Shown here: one piece after another, positions 1 to 7,026 of the stretch | Numbering within the stretch: position 1 is the stretch's first letter | Layout: each line of letters opens with the position of its first letter | Source: a virus | Strand: one strand, 5' to 3' | Virus record (IMG/VR): IMGVR_UViG_3300035670_008542 | Coordinates: 1 to 25,237 of that record | DNA length: 25,237 nucleotides | Translations under genes and position numbers: made by a program | Notes under the pieces: generated by a model | What the model saw: only the letters and a program-made list of their open reading frames with translations | Databases searched by the model: none | Told to the model about the DNA's origin: nothing

Positions 1-2
1 AT

Positions 3-590
3 CGCGGAGCAAATGGACGTTTCCTTTCTCAAACTGCCGTGGAGGCTTTAGTTGATGGTCGCATTTCTAATCTTGGTCGGCTCTTACGCCGCTATACAAG
101 CATGCTTGATCGTGGCGATATCACGCTGGATCAGTGGCAAGAAAGTGTTCGGCAAGCGTTAAAGCTGGCCCACGCTCAGGCCGCGATGATTGGTAGTGGT
201 GGTCGTAATAGCATGACTCCAGTTGAATGGGGCCGAATCGGCCAGAGGCTTCGTGCTGAATACCGTTATCTGGAGATTTTTGCTCGCGATTTGTTGGCCG
301 GTGGCGTATCTACTCCCATGGCTCTTGCTCGCATTGGGATGTATGCTGAAAGTGTGCGAGGTGCTTACTGGGAAGGCACGTCTATGCGCCAGGAACGGCA
401 AGGATATAGCTTGATGCGGCGCATCCTTGATAGCCAGGCTAAGCATTGTCAGGATTGCTTAAACTATGCAGCGCGAGGCGTTGTGCCAATTGGCAGTTTG
501 CCACTGCCCGGACAGCGTTGTGCGTGCCGTTCCAATTGCAAATGTAGGGTAAAGTATCTGCGTCAGCAAGCGCCTGTCGTAGCGGTTTAG
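3..590 (+). CDS. minor head / head morphogenesis protein (Mu gpF / SPP1 gp7-like), C-terminal part
   Basis: The reading frame is open from the first full codon at position 3, so the gene begins upstream of the window; a GTG at 39 is in frame but is probably internal. About 195 residues are visible. The N-terminal part is helical and charged (LGRLLRRYTSMLDRGDIT). The C-terminal part carries a cysteine cluster, HCQDCLNYAARG, then PIGSLPLPGQRCACRSNCKC, the arrangement seen at the end of Mu gpF-like / SPP1 gp7-like minor head proteins, where Cys pairs may hold a metal. These proteins sit with the portal in the procapsid. The portal and terminase genes are therefore expected just upstream, outside the window. 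It is followed after two bases by the first gene of the sugar cassette. Family assignment rests on the motif and on gene order. Confidence 0.7.
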   Translation, partial: RGANGRFLSQTAVEALVDGRISNLGRLLRRYTSMLDRGDITLDQWQESVRQALKLAHAQAAMIGSGGRNSMTPVEWGRIGQRLRAEYRYLEIFARDLLAGGVSTPMALARIGMYAESVRGAYWEGTSMRQERQGYSLMRRILDSQAKHCQDCLNYAARGVVPIGSLPLPGQRCACRSNCKCRVKYLRQQAPVVAV

Positions 591-592
591 TC

Positions 593-1288
593 ATGGATGT
601 GTTGATTGGAAGCACCGGCCTGATTGGCGGCATTCTCCAGGAACATCAGCAGTTCAACCATTTGTACAATTCCAGCAATTTATATCGTGCTTCGTTGTTA
701 AGCGGCACGATTGACAAGTTGTATTTGGCTTGTCTTCCGGCGGAGAAATGGAAGGCCAATCAAGATCCGGCGAAAGATTTTTTCAACATGCAAGAAATTG
801 CAGCCGCTATTCGCCCTTGGGAAGTGAAGGAAATTATTCTCTATTCCACCATTGATATTTATAAGCATTCTTTTGGCAATTTGGACTATGGGCGCGTAAG
901 GCGCATTTTTGAACTGCTTGTGAAAGCAATGTTTCCAAATAGCGTTGTAAAAATCATTCGCCTTCCCGCATTGTTCCACAAGCGCATTAAAAAGAACGTC
1001 TTGTTTGATTTGTTGAACAATAATAATGTTGAACAAATTAATGGCAATTCTGCCTACCAGTGGTACGATTTAAACGATTTGTGGCAAGATACACTGGCGG
1101 TTAAAGAGGCTGGCATTTACGATTTATTTTCCGAGCCTATTGAAACGCAGGAAATTCTTGATCGTTTCTTTCCCGAGGCTAAAGTGAGTTATGGCTCCCG
1201 TATTAACTATCATTGCGGGAGTTATAAATACGGCAAAGAAGAAATGCTTGCGAAAATGGAGGCGTTTATCAATGCTTATCGGAATTAG
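593..1288 (+). CDS. short NAD-dependent epimerase/dehydratase-like protein (Rossmann fold)
   Basis: The 231-residue protein begins with a Rossmann dinucleotide-binding loop, IGSTGLIGG (residues 5-13), typical of extended short-chain dehydrogenases such as NAD-dependent sugar epimerases and dehydratases. A second family feature is the strand YSTIDIY (84-90), placed like the catalytic Ser/Thr strand, followed by a Tyr at 99 in the pattern Y-x3-R; the usual pattern is Y-x3-K. At 231 residues it is shorter than typical sugar epimerases (about 300). It could act on a nucleotide sugar or be a non-catalytic relative. It starts two bases after the head gene and its end overlaps the next gene by 17 bases, suggesting translational coupling. 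The fold is well supported; the substrate is unknown. Confidence 0.65.
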   Translation: MDVLIGSTGLIGGILQEHQQFNHLYNSSNLYRASLLSGTIDKLYLACLPAEKWKANQDPAKDFFNMQEIAAAIRPWEVKEIILYSTIDIYKHSFGNLDYGRVRRIFELLVKAMFPNSVVKIIRLPALFHKRIKKNVLFDLLNNNNVEQINGNSAYQWYDLNDLWQDTLAVKEAGIYDLFSEPIETQEILDRFFPEAKVSYGSRINYHCGSYKYGKEEMLAKMEAFINAYRN

Positions 1289-2015
1289 TGCGATTGGCTG
1301 GGAGCCAGAGCAGGAGGAACAAATTTTAAGCGCCAATGCTGGCGCTTTTAATCTGTTGGAGATTGTTCCTCATCGAGTGTTTCAGCAGCGCCTTGACTAT
1401 GCAGACTTAGCAAAGAAATATAGGGAAGAATATGGTCTGTGGGCATACTCTGCTCAGGCTTTATTTTTTGGGAGTGATGTGCAAAGTTTTGAGGACACTG
1501 AGGCCACTCAAGAGCATTTATTGCGCGTTGTCAAACTGGGTTCTTTTATGGGAATCAAGCGTTTTGTGCTTGGCAGTCCTGCCCTCCGACGCGGAAGCCC
1601 AGCGTGCTTAATGAACGTGCTTCGGCGCATGGACAAAATCTTGGAAGCCAACGATGCCATTTTATGCATTGAACCAGTGGCAAGAACTTTTGGCGGCAAA
1701 TATTTTCACACAGTGGGAGAAATTGTCAATTTAATTGACTATTACAATTTGAAAAATGTCAAGACCATGCTTGATACCAACAACGCGTGGCTAGAGGGTG
1801 ATAGTCCCAAGAAGATACTGGGACATTATCTTCCTTACATTGCTCACGTGCATATCAGCGACACTGACAATGGACCGCTGTTAAATAAATATGAGCACGA
1901 GCAGGTTAGGGCGATGCTGGGTATGCATGGTTACCAGCTAGGCATCATTCGCGAGCTTTTTAAAGCCAAAAACCATCTTCGCGAATATCCATTGTTTAGG
2001 CAAATTTATGCTTGA
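1272..2015 (+). CDS. xylose isomerase-like TIM-barrel sugar isomerase/epimerase
   Basis: A 247-residue protein of the sugar phosphate isomerase/epimerase (AP endonuclease family 2, xylose isomerase-like) type. Likely metal and catalytic residues lie on successive barrel strands: Glu134 in LCIEPVAR, Asp168 in MLDTNNAW, His192/His194 with Asp197 in HVHISDTDNG, and Glu228 in GIIRELF. Families of this fold interconvert keto and aldo sugars or epimerise them. I chose ATG 1272 rather than the in-frame ATG at 1191 because GGAGG lies at 1258-1262, nine bases ahead, and because the extra 27 residues of the longer form are basic and unlike the family. It overlaps the epimerase-like gene by 17 bases and converges on the minus-strand FAD gene with a 10-base overlap of 3' ends. 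The substrate is not readable from sequence. Confidence 0.7.
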   Translation: MLIGISAIGWEPEQEEQILSANAGAFNLLEIVPHRVFQQRLDYADLAKKYREEYGLWAYSAQALFFGSDVQSFEDTEATQEHLLRVVKLGSFMGIKRFVLGSPALRRGSPACLMNVLRRMDKILEANDAILCIEPVARTFGGKYFHTVGEIVNLIDYYNLKNVKTMLDTNNAWLEGDSPKKILGHYLPYIAHVHISDTDNGPLLNKYEHEQVRAMLGMHGYQLGIIRELFKAKNHLREYPLFRQIYA

Positions 2016-2980
2016 TCAATGATTGATTGCACGTGATTTTTAATGGCATAGATGCCTTGAATTTTGCCCGTAAAAATGGAAATAAAATTATCACGCCGGC
2101 GATAAACGGGCATGCGATTGGCGCTCCTGTCTTTAATTTTGGCCTTGGTGGAACAAACTGGGGCTACAGGTCTTAGATATAAATTAAAGTCTGGCCAATA
2201 TTGCCTTGCGTGATCCTCCATTTTTAAGCGATGGAGATTGTAATCGTGATCATCATAATTATCAATCGGACAAGCGCTTTGTGACAAAACGCCATGCTTC
2301 ACATGGCTCAAGGACATCAGCCCTTCGCCATAGGGATAGAGGGAGAATAGTTCTCCGTCAATGTAAGTGAGTGCGCCAAAAGGGAGAGGACGTTCAATGG
2401 TATAGAGCATCATCATGACGCGCTCAAAGAAGCAATTCTCTTCTGGCTCTAAAAGAAAGTTGTTAGTGCAATCAAGCACTAAATCATAATCTTGTTGCAA
2501 AAACTGCACTTCATTCGCAACTATTTCTTCATGAACGACAAATGGCGAAAGAAGGGCTTGAAAATATTCTCCCGCCAATAAAGGGTTGATGAATTTTTCT
2601 GGCGTGGCAATGGCGCAGGAAGTGTTGTCTAGCCACGGTGCGTAAACCACGCGATGTGGCCATTCATCAAAAATTGTCAAAATTGTCGTGTCATCCAATA
2701 AGCTCTCATCTTGCGAAACAGCGTACAGATTGTCCGCAATGTCTTCAACAAGATGGCCGTAGTCTTTCAAGAACGCGTGAAAGGTGGTACGGCACAATTG
2801 ACGAGTGCGTCCATTGCGTGCATAGTGATAGCCATAGTGCAAACGATTTTGATTGATCAGCGATGCTTCGCTAATCAAATGATCATTGCGCTCGTAAATC
2901 GTAATGTTGTGTTCTTTGCTGAACTCTTTGGCTAAGTGGCAGCCCACCCAGCCGCCTCCAATGATGGCAATATTTTTCAT
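2006..2980 (-). CDS. FAD-dependent oxidoreductase (DAO-like fold)
   Basis: This 324-residue protein opens with an FAD/NAD-binding beta-alpha-beta unit: IIGGGWVG at residues 6-13, with an acidic residue at the end of strand two (IYERN, Glu30). Residues 43-56, NQNRLHYGYHYARN, resemble a conserved motif (NQARxHxGYHYPRS) that I know from FAD oxidoreductases often found near polysaccharide genes. The C-terminal part ends in FTGKIQGIYAIKNH, as in flavoproteins whose last strand contacts the cofactor. Its start overlaps the stop of the upstream minus-strand gene as TAATG, so the two are one translationally coupled transcript. A role in oxidising or rearranging a sugar or amino-sugar precursor is inference from context; the flavin-binding fold is well supported. 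Confidence 0.7.
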   Translation of the reverse strand: MKNIAIIGGGWVGCHLAKEFSKEHNITIYERNDHLISEASLINQNRLHYGYHYARNGRTRQLCRTTFHAFLKDYGHLVEDIADNLYAVSQDESLLDDTTILTIFDEWPHRVVYAPWLDNTSCAIATPEKFINPLLAGEYFQALLSPFVVHEEIVANEVQFLQQDYDLVLDCTNNFLLEPEENCFFERVMMMLYTIERPLPFGALTYIDGELFSLYPYGEGLMSLSHVKHGVLSQSACPIDNYDDHDYNLHRLKMEDHARQYWPDFNLYLRPVAPVCSTKAKIKDRSANRMPVYRRRDNFISIFTGKIQGIYAIKNHVQSIIDQA

Positions 2981-3678
2981 TAGATGTCAAGACAAAGAAC
3001 TGGCTGCACGCCTTGCCAATTGCTTTTGGCTTTATAGAGGTCTAACTGAGGAAAATATTCAATGCGACGGGCGAAGCCGGTGCCATATGCGTCTGAATGA
3101 CCTTGATAGTTCCATTCGTCGGGACCATGGCGATCAGGATGGTAAACGTGAGTGGGCGCGTCGTTTAGTTTCCAGAGCATGTAGTCCTCATTCGGCACCC
3201 CCCATTGCTTCCACCTTTGCAGGGCCTCAGGCGAGCAGTCCGTGTTTCGGATGGCCATCAGGCGGTCTTTGTGGCGCAGGAGGTAGTCCATGCGATACAG
3301 GCCAATGCTCATTGATGGCGTGCCCTTGAGGGCCACTTTCTCTGGACTGTCTACTGGCAACGACAAGGCAAGTTCGTAAAACAAGGGACCAGCGATGCAG
3401 GTGTCGTGCAGAAGGAACCAATAGTCGCTGTGGATGTTGTTATCGACAATTTCAATGAGAGGAGTGTATTCAAAAGAGTTCTGCGGCGTCAAAAGCATTG
3501 GTACGCCTTCGTAGTCCGTAATGGTCAGGGAGTCTTCCCATCCACCATTGACAATCAAAATATGCTCTTTGGCAATGCCGTTTTGGAGCAGGGAAGGAAC
3601 GATCACCTGTAGTGTATGCGCTGCAAATTTTTGGCAAGTGCTAATGCAGAAGCGCATTGAAGCTGGTGATAGTCGCAT
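2980..3678 (-). CDS. GT-A-like protein, probable glycosyltransferase
   Basis: A 232-residue protein first in a two-gene minus-strand unit. The layout resembles a GT-A glycosyltransferase: an N-terminal alpha/beta region with LIVNGGWED (about residue 40), then SDYWFLLHDTC (about residues 84-94), where the HD may take the place of the DxD metal site, then SMSIGLYRMDYLL (122-134). I cannot place it in a named family with certainty. The start at 3678 is supported by AGGAG on the minus strand seven bases ahead of the ATG; a second in-frame Met is residue 8. A TATACT hexamer lies a little further upstream. Its stop overlaps the FAD oxidoreductase start (TAATG). Its neighbours on both sides are sugar genes, which is the main reason for the functional call. 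Confidence 0.5.
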   Translation of the reverse strand: MRLSPASMRFCISTCQKFAAHTLQVIVPSLLQNGIAKEHILIVNGGWEDSLTITDYEGVPMLLTPQNSFEYTPLIEIVDNNIHSDYWFLLHDTCIAGPLFYELALSLPVDSPEKVALKGTPSMSIGLYRMDYLLRHKDRLMAIRNTDCSPEALQRWKQWGVPNEDYMLWKLNDAPTHVYHPDRHGPDEWNYQGHSDAYGTGFARRIEYFPQLDLYKAKSNWQGVQPVLCLDI

Positions 3679-3740
3679 GGTTCGTCTCCTGCGCCCATAG
3701 TATAAACGCGGCTTATGATGGCGAAGATTCTTGTTTTGTC
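3679..3740. promoter_or_regulatory. divergent intergenic region with back-to-back -10-like elements
   Basis: These 62 bases separate the minus-strand pair from the GT4 gene and must hold any promoter for the minus-strand unit. On the minus strand TATACT (complement of 3699-3704) is a good -10-like hexamer, about 20 bases ahead of the start codon, and AGGAG supplies a ribosome site. On the plus strand TATAAA at 3701-3706 overlaps it and could serve the GT4 gene. I see no convincing -35 hexamer for either. The region also holds a near-copy of the GT4 start, ATGGCGAAGATTCT at 3718. Confidence 0.35.
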
Positions 3741-4958
3741 ATGGCAAAAATTCTGTATTGCGGCGATGCTTTTGTCGAAACTGGCTTTGGCCGTGTGGCG
3801 GAAAACCTGCTTCCAGCCTTAGCTGAGCATCACGAAGTGAGCGTGTTGGCCGTTAACTACCATGGCGATCCAGACAAAGAAGCTCGTAAATACGACACTT
3901 ACCCGGCGATGCTGCATGGCTCCGATCCATTTGGCTCCCATCGCATTGGAGAGCTAGTGCAAAAGATCAAGCCAGATTTGGTGTGGGTGACCAATGACAT
4001 TTGGATAGGCATCAGTTTGTGGAAGGCTGTCAAGGCTTTTAAAGAAAGCATCGGCTTTAAATTCTTTGTGTACACGCCGATTGACAGCTACGGCTTATTT
4101 CCCGAACTGTTGGAGCCTATTAACGAATGGGACGGCGTGGCCACTTATACGGAGTTTGGCGCCGAGGAGCTTCGCAAGATTGGTTATGAAAAGCCAATTG
4201 GCATTATGGGGCACGGCACAGATTTCACCAAGTTTTTCCCGATGGACAAGGCCGAATGCCGAAAAAAACTGGGCGTACCGCCGGATGTTTTCATTGTTTT
4301 CAATGGCAATAGGAATCAGCCCCGTAAACGCATTGACTTAACCATTAAGGGCTTTATCAAATTCGCGAAGGATAAGCCCGATGCAAGGCTATGGCTCAAT
4401 ATGGGCAGCAAAGATATGGGGTGGGATTTGATCCCGTTATTTAAGCGCGTAGCGAGAGACGAAGGCTATGACCCAACCGGCAAGCTTATTTTGACGAGCC
4501 CAAGCTTCTCGACGGCCAACTGCCTCACTATTGAGCAGCTCAACATGGTCTATAACGCCTCGGACGTTGGCATCAACACTTGCATTGGAGAAGGCTGGGG
4601 CCTGGTCAACACTGAACATGCAGCAACTGGCGTGGCTCAGTTGGTGCCAGATCACACAAGCTGCAAGGAGATTTTTAATGGCGTGCCGCGCATTGACATT
4701 GAAAGCTGGGAAGTGGACAGGAATTATGGCCTGGATCGTGGCCAGCCATCGCCAGATCATTTAGCCGAATTGCTCACAATGTATTACGAAGATCGAGAGC
4801 AATTAAAGGCTGATGGCGAATGGTGCAAACAGCGCATTGAAGAATTCACTTGGCCTGGTATTACGCAACAAATGCTGGACCAAGTGGAGGCAGTTTTGGC
4901 CATGGACCCAGAAGAGTCTGAATTCAAGGGCTTTGGCACTCCCGCAAAAATCGATTGA
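3741..4958 (+). CDS. GT4-type glycosyltransferase (GT-B fold)
   Basis: A 405-residue GT-B glycosyltransferase. The N-terminal acceptor domain starts MAKILYCGDAFVETGFGRVA, typical of GT4 enzymes that bind the acceptor through a Gly-rich loop. The C-terminal nucleotide-sugar domain has GNRNQPRKRIDL (188-200), with basic residues that contact donor phosphate, and the E-x7-E signature EGWGLVNTE (284-292). Both are characteristic of retaining GT4 enzymes. I chose ATG 3741 rather than the in-frame ATG 3657, because the longer form would overlap the minus-strand start and adds 28 atypical residues. No strong ribosome site precedes it. The next gene begins at its stop as TGATG. It likely adds a sugar to a host glycan or virion target; the substrate is unknown. 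Confidence 0.85.
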   Translation: MAKILYCGDAFVETGFGRVAENLLPALAEHHEVSVLAVNYHGDPDKEARKYDTYPAMLHGSDPFGSHRIGELVQKIKPDLVWVTNDIWIGISLWKAVKAFKESIGFKFFVYTPIDSYGLFPELLEPINEWDGVATYTEFGAEELRKIGYEKPIGIMGHGTDFTKFFPMDKAECRKKLGVPPDVFIVFNGNRNQPRKRIDLTIKGFIKFAKDKPDARLWLNMGSKDMGWDLIPLFKRVARDEGYDPTGKLILTSPSFSTANCLTIEQLNMVYNASDVGINTCIGEGWGLVNTEHAATGVAQLVPDHTSCKEIFNGVPRIDIESWEVDRNYGLDRGQPSPDHLAELLTMYYEDREQLKADGEWCKQRIEEFTWPGITQQMLDQVEAVLAMDPEESEFKGFGTPAKID

Positions 4959-5680
4959 TGGTCATGCAGATTTCTCAAATTTTTCTAACCACTGATCCAG
5001 AAGAAAAGCTTTCTCCTTTTCTTCAATATGCCACTGGCACCATTGATACAGTGTTTCCTAAGGCCAACCATGTAATTTACAACAATGAGCAACTCCGTGA
5101 TTTCATTGCTTCTGTTTATGGTGGGCACGTTTTATGGGCTTACGATTCGCTACGTCCTTTTTCGTATAAAGCTGATCTTGGGCGCTTCTGTCTCCTCAAT
5201 CATTTTGGCGGCTGGTATTTCGACATTGCTATTCGGGCTGTTAATGCTGTGGACGTGGGAGATCGCATTAAATTTTTAGCCTTCCGTGATATCCAGCGAT
5301 TTAGCTACACGAGTTGGGCTTGTGCTACCACTGTTTTATATTCTCAGCCCAACAATGAGGCTCTGCAAACTGCCATTGAAATGATTGTGGCCAATTGCGT
5401 GGAACAATACTATGGCATTACGCCATTGTGTCCCACTGGCCCCACGCTTCTTGGCAAGGCTTTGGCATGCAACGGAAGCCAGGCAGATTTTGTTTATGGC
5501 GATTATTTAGAACTGACACCCACGCACGAGCAGAAGAACAGGGCGTTTGTGCTTCCCGATGGCACTATCATGGCGTGGAGCAAGCCAGCCGGAGGCGGCG
5601 ACCTCACTGGACTAGGCGCTAAGAGCGTCAACAACTACAACGAACTATGGGCTGCGAGGCAAGTGTATGAAACCGTCTGA
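4958..5680 (+). CDS. GT32-like glycosyltransferase (DXD sugar-binding type), motif altered
   Basis: About 240 residues. The central stretch SYKADLGRFCLLNHFGGWYF (residues 69-88) is the hallmark of the GT32 / DXD sugar-binding family, whose consensus is KaDllR followed by GGxYxDxD. Here the metal-binding motif reads FDIAI, so the first Asp (89) is kept but the second is replaced by Ala. A downstream PTGPTLLGKAL (about residue 160) also fits the family. The ATG at 4958 forms TGATG with the preceding stop; a TTG at 4955 and an ATG at 4964 are alternatives. It ends 14 bases inside the next gene. The enzyme may use a relaxed metal site or be impaired; family membership looks sound, activity does not follow automatically. 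Confidence 0.7.
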   Translation: MVMQISQIFLTTDPEEKLSPFLQYATGTIDTVFPKANHVIYNNEQLRDFIASVYGGHVLWAYDSLRPFSYKADLGRFCLLNHFGGWYFDIAIRAVNAVDVGDRIKFLAFRDIQRFSYTSWACATTVLYSQPNNEALQTAIEMIVANCVEQYYGITPLCPTGPTLLGKALACNGSQADFVYGDYLELTPTHEQKNRAFVLPDGTIMAWSKPAGGGDLTGLGAKSVNNYNELWAARQVYETV

Positions 5681-6383
5681 TTACACCATCTATGCAGTGT
5701 GCATTCAAAACGAAAAAGTTCGTTACGAAGCGCAATCAAAAATTGTCCCGATCATGGGCGGGGCGTGGAATATTGTTGATGCGGAACGTAGGGCTCTGCG
5801 AGAGCAAGGCTATGTATTTGACGATGAAGGAGCGTTTCTTTCCTCTTTAAATAGGCGATGGGGAGAGCTATCTTGTGTGCATTGGATGCTACTGAACGCT
5901 GAAGAAGCAAACATTGGCAATGCTCAGTATCGCCGGAATTGGATAGAGCCTAAGTCTGGATGGTATGCAGAGAACGTGCTTTACGTGCCAGAGCCGGCTG
6001 TATTTACTTGCACTTTGGAGCAGCAGTTCTATGGCGGGCATTCAGAGTTTGATGCTCCCGCTATCACTCGCGAACTTGCTGATACTGGCGCCTGGGCATT
6101 CACGCGAGAAGAGATTGACAAATTATGGGCGCAAAATTTATTTATTGGCTGCAATATGGCTCGCGGTCCGAAGCAATATTACAAACAATTTATGACCACT
6201 TTATTTGTTTGTTTATTGCCTATTTGGGAAAAGCATAAAGAACATTTTCTCTCCATTGAAGGTTATGACAAACGGGCCTTAGCCTTTATTGCCGAACGCT
6301 TGTTGACTGGTCTGGTTTTGTATCGCGATAAATTCTTTCCTGGCATGACCATTGAAACAGCGCCGATAGGATTTATTCATTGA
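5667..6383 (+). CDS. DUF4422-type capsular polysaccharide / glycosyltransferase protein
   Basis: 238 residues that follow the DUF4422 plan, a family found in capsular and O-antigen loci. Family-like stretches are VPIMGGAW (27-34), DDEGAFLSSLNRRWGELSCV (52-71; family form is DDxGxNISxxNxxxxELT), AQYRRNW (86-92; usually HYRR), and the C-terminal GYDKRALAFIAERLLTGLVL, which matches the xxRxxGFLxERLL end of the family. GCNM at about residue 167 fits the middle block. The start ATG overlaps the GT32-like gene by 14 bases, preceded by GCGAGGC. It closes the cassette; the small DUF6496 gene starts 26 bases later. Transfer of a sugar is inferred from family context. Confidence 0.7.
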   Translation: MKPSDYTIYAVCIQNEKVRYEAQSKIVPIMGGAWNIVDAERRALREQGYVFDDEGAFLSSLNRRWGELSCVHWMLLNAEEANIGNAQYRRNWIEPKSGWYAENVLYVPEPAVFTCTLEQQFYGGHSEFDAPAITRELADTGAWAFTREEIDKLWAQNLFIGCNMARGPKQYYKQFMTTLFVCLLPIWEKHKEHFLSIEGYDKRALAFIAERLLTGLVLYRDKFFPGMTIETAPIGFIH

Positions 6384-6409
6384 GTATGCTTAAGGAAAGC
6401 ATTATTGCC

Positions 6410-6691
6410 ATGACCAAGAAAGAAAAACAGGCCAAAGTGGCGAAGGTGATGCGTGAGTTTAAAGCTGGCACGCTGAAAGGTAGCGATAAAAAGCCTGTAA
6501 AGAATCGCAAGCAGGCCATTGCAATTGCTCTCTCCGAAGCCGGCATGAGCCGCCAAGGCAAGAGTGATGAATACTGGGACAACTATTTCATGACCCTCAT
6601 TGGAGAAGAGGAAGAGGGAGAAGAAGAGGAAAAGGAAGAAGAGGAAGTGGAGGATGCTTCTTGCGGAAAAAAGCATCGCGGGGGGATGTAG
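6410..6691 (+). CDS. small DUF6496-like protein with acidic tail (zero-frame product)
   Basis: 93 residues. Residues 7-50 match the DUF6496 pattern seen in many phage and bacterial small basic proteins: KVAKVMREFKAG, then KNRKQAIAIALSEAGMSR. The rest is an extremely acidic run of Glu (66-82) ending in CGKKHRGGM. I place the start at ATG 6410, ten bases after AGGAAAG (6393-6399); a TTG at 6380 and ATG at 6386 are in frame but lack this. The stop at 6689-6691 lies just past an A-AAA-AAG heptamer, and the following ORF is in the -1 frame, so this is probably the short form of a frameshifted pair. The function is unknown; a basic head plus acidic tail would suit binding to nucleic acid or head proteins. 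Confidence 0.7.
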   Translation: MTKKEKQAKVAKVMREFKAGTLKGSDKKPVKNRKQAIAIALSEAGMSRQGKSDEYWDNYFMTLIGEEEEGEEEEKEEEEVEDASCGKKHRGGM

Positions 6692-7026
6692 AAAGCTTCT
6701 CCCCTCCTGCTGGCGTTAGAAGCGCCGCTCGCCGTGGTTTAGAGCTTCGCAAGAAGCACGGCAAAGGCGGCTTAACTACGCAGGAAGCTGGCAAGCAAGG
6801 CATTGGCAGCGGCGTGGCTCGCGCCAGTGATTTAGCTGGTGGAGGAGCCGTGAGCTTTGCCACGATTAAACGCATGGCCGCATTCTTTTCTCGTCATGAG
6901 AAAAACAAGAGCGGAGGGGAAGATGATGCTGGTTATATTGCTTGGCTGCTATGGGGAGGCGATGCCGGTAGGTCTTGGGCAAATCGCATCATTAAGATGG
7001 TAGAAAATCGTCAAAAGGACCAATGA
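6410..7026 (+). CDS. predicted -1 frameshift fusion: DUF6496-like domain, acidic linker, RGLELRKKH domain
   Basis: Predicted join of 6410-6673 with 6673-7026, giving about 205 residues: 88 from the zero frame, then 117 from the -1 frame. The A-AAA-AAG heptamer at 6667-6673 is in the zero-frame phase needed for -1 slippage. The downstream domain (SAARRGLELRKKHGKGG, GIGSGVARASDLA, TIKRMAAFFSRHE, AWLLWGGDAGRSWA) is a recognisable recurring phage domain, but I cannot name it. It lacks an ATG or GTG; its only candidate start is TTG 6661, with GGAGG at 6649-6653 seven bases ahead, so independent initiation is the main alternative and would give 121 residues. A single-base sequence error in the A run is another alternative, though the RNA structure argues against it. 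Confidence 0.55.
6667..6706 (+). promoter_or_regulatory. -1 ribosomal frameshift signal: slippery heptamer plus stem-loop
   Basis: A-AAA-AAG lies at 6667-6673 in the phase of the DUF6496 frame, the same heptamer used in bacterial dnaX. After a six-base spacer (CATCGC), GGGGGGA (6680-6686) can pair with TCCCCTC (6700-6706), giving seven pairs with one G-U around a 13-base loop. An SD-like GGAGG at 6649-6653 lies 13 bases upstream of the heptamer, comparable to the stimulator in dnaX. All three elements are seen in the sequence; frameshifting itself is inferred. Confidence 0.6.

Noticed and set aside
1191-1271. Earlier in-frame start of the TIM-barrel gene
   Set aside because: Lies inside the epimerase-like gene, adds atypical residues, and 1272 has a good GGAGG.
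3657-3740. Earlier in-frame start of the GT4 gene
   Set aside because: Overlaps the minus-strand gene start; MAKILYCGD at 3741 is the family-like N-terminus.
6660-6700. Simple sequence error explaining the frame break at the A run
   Set aside because: Not excluded, but in-phase heptamer, correctly spaced stem and upstream SD-like element together favour real frameshifting.
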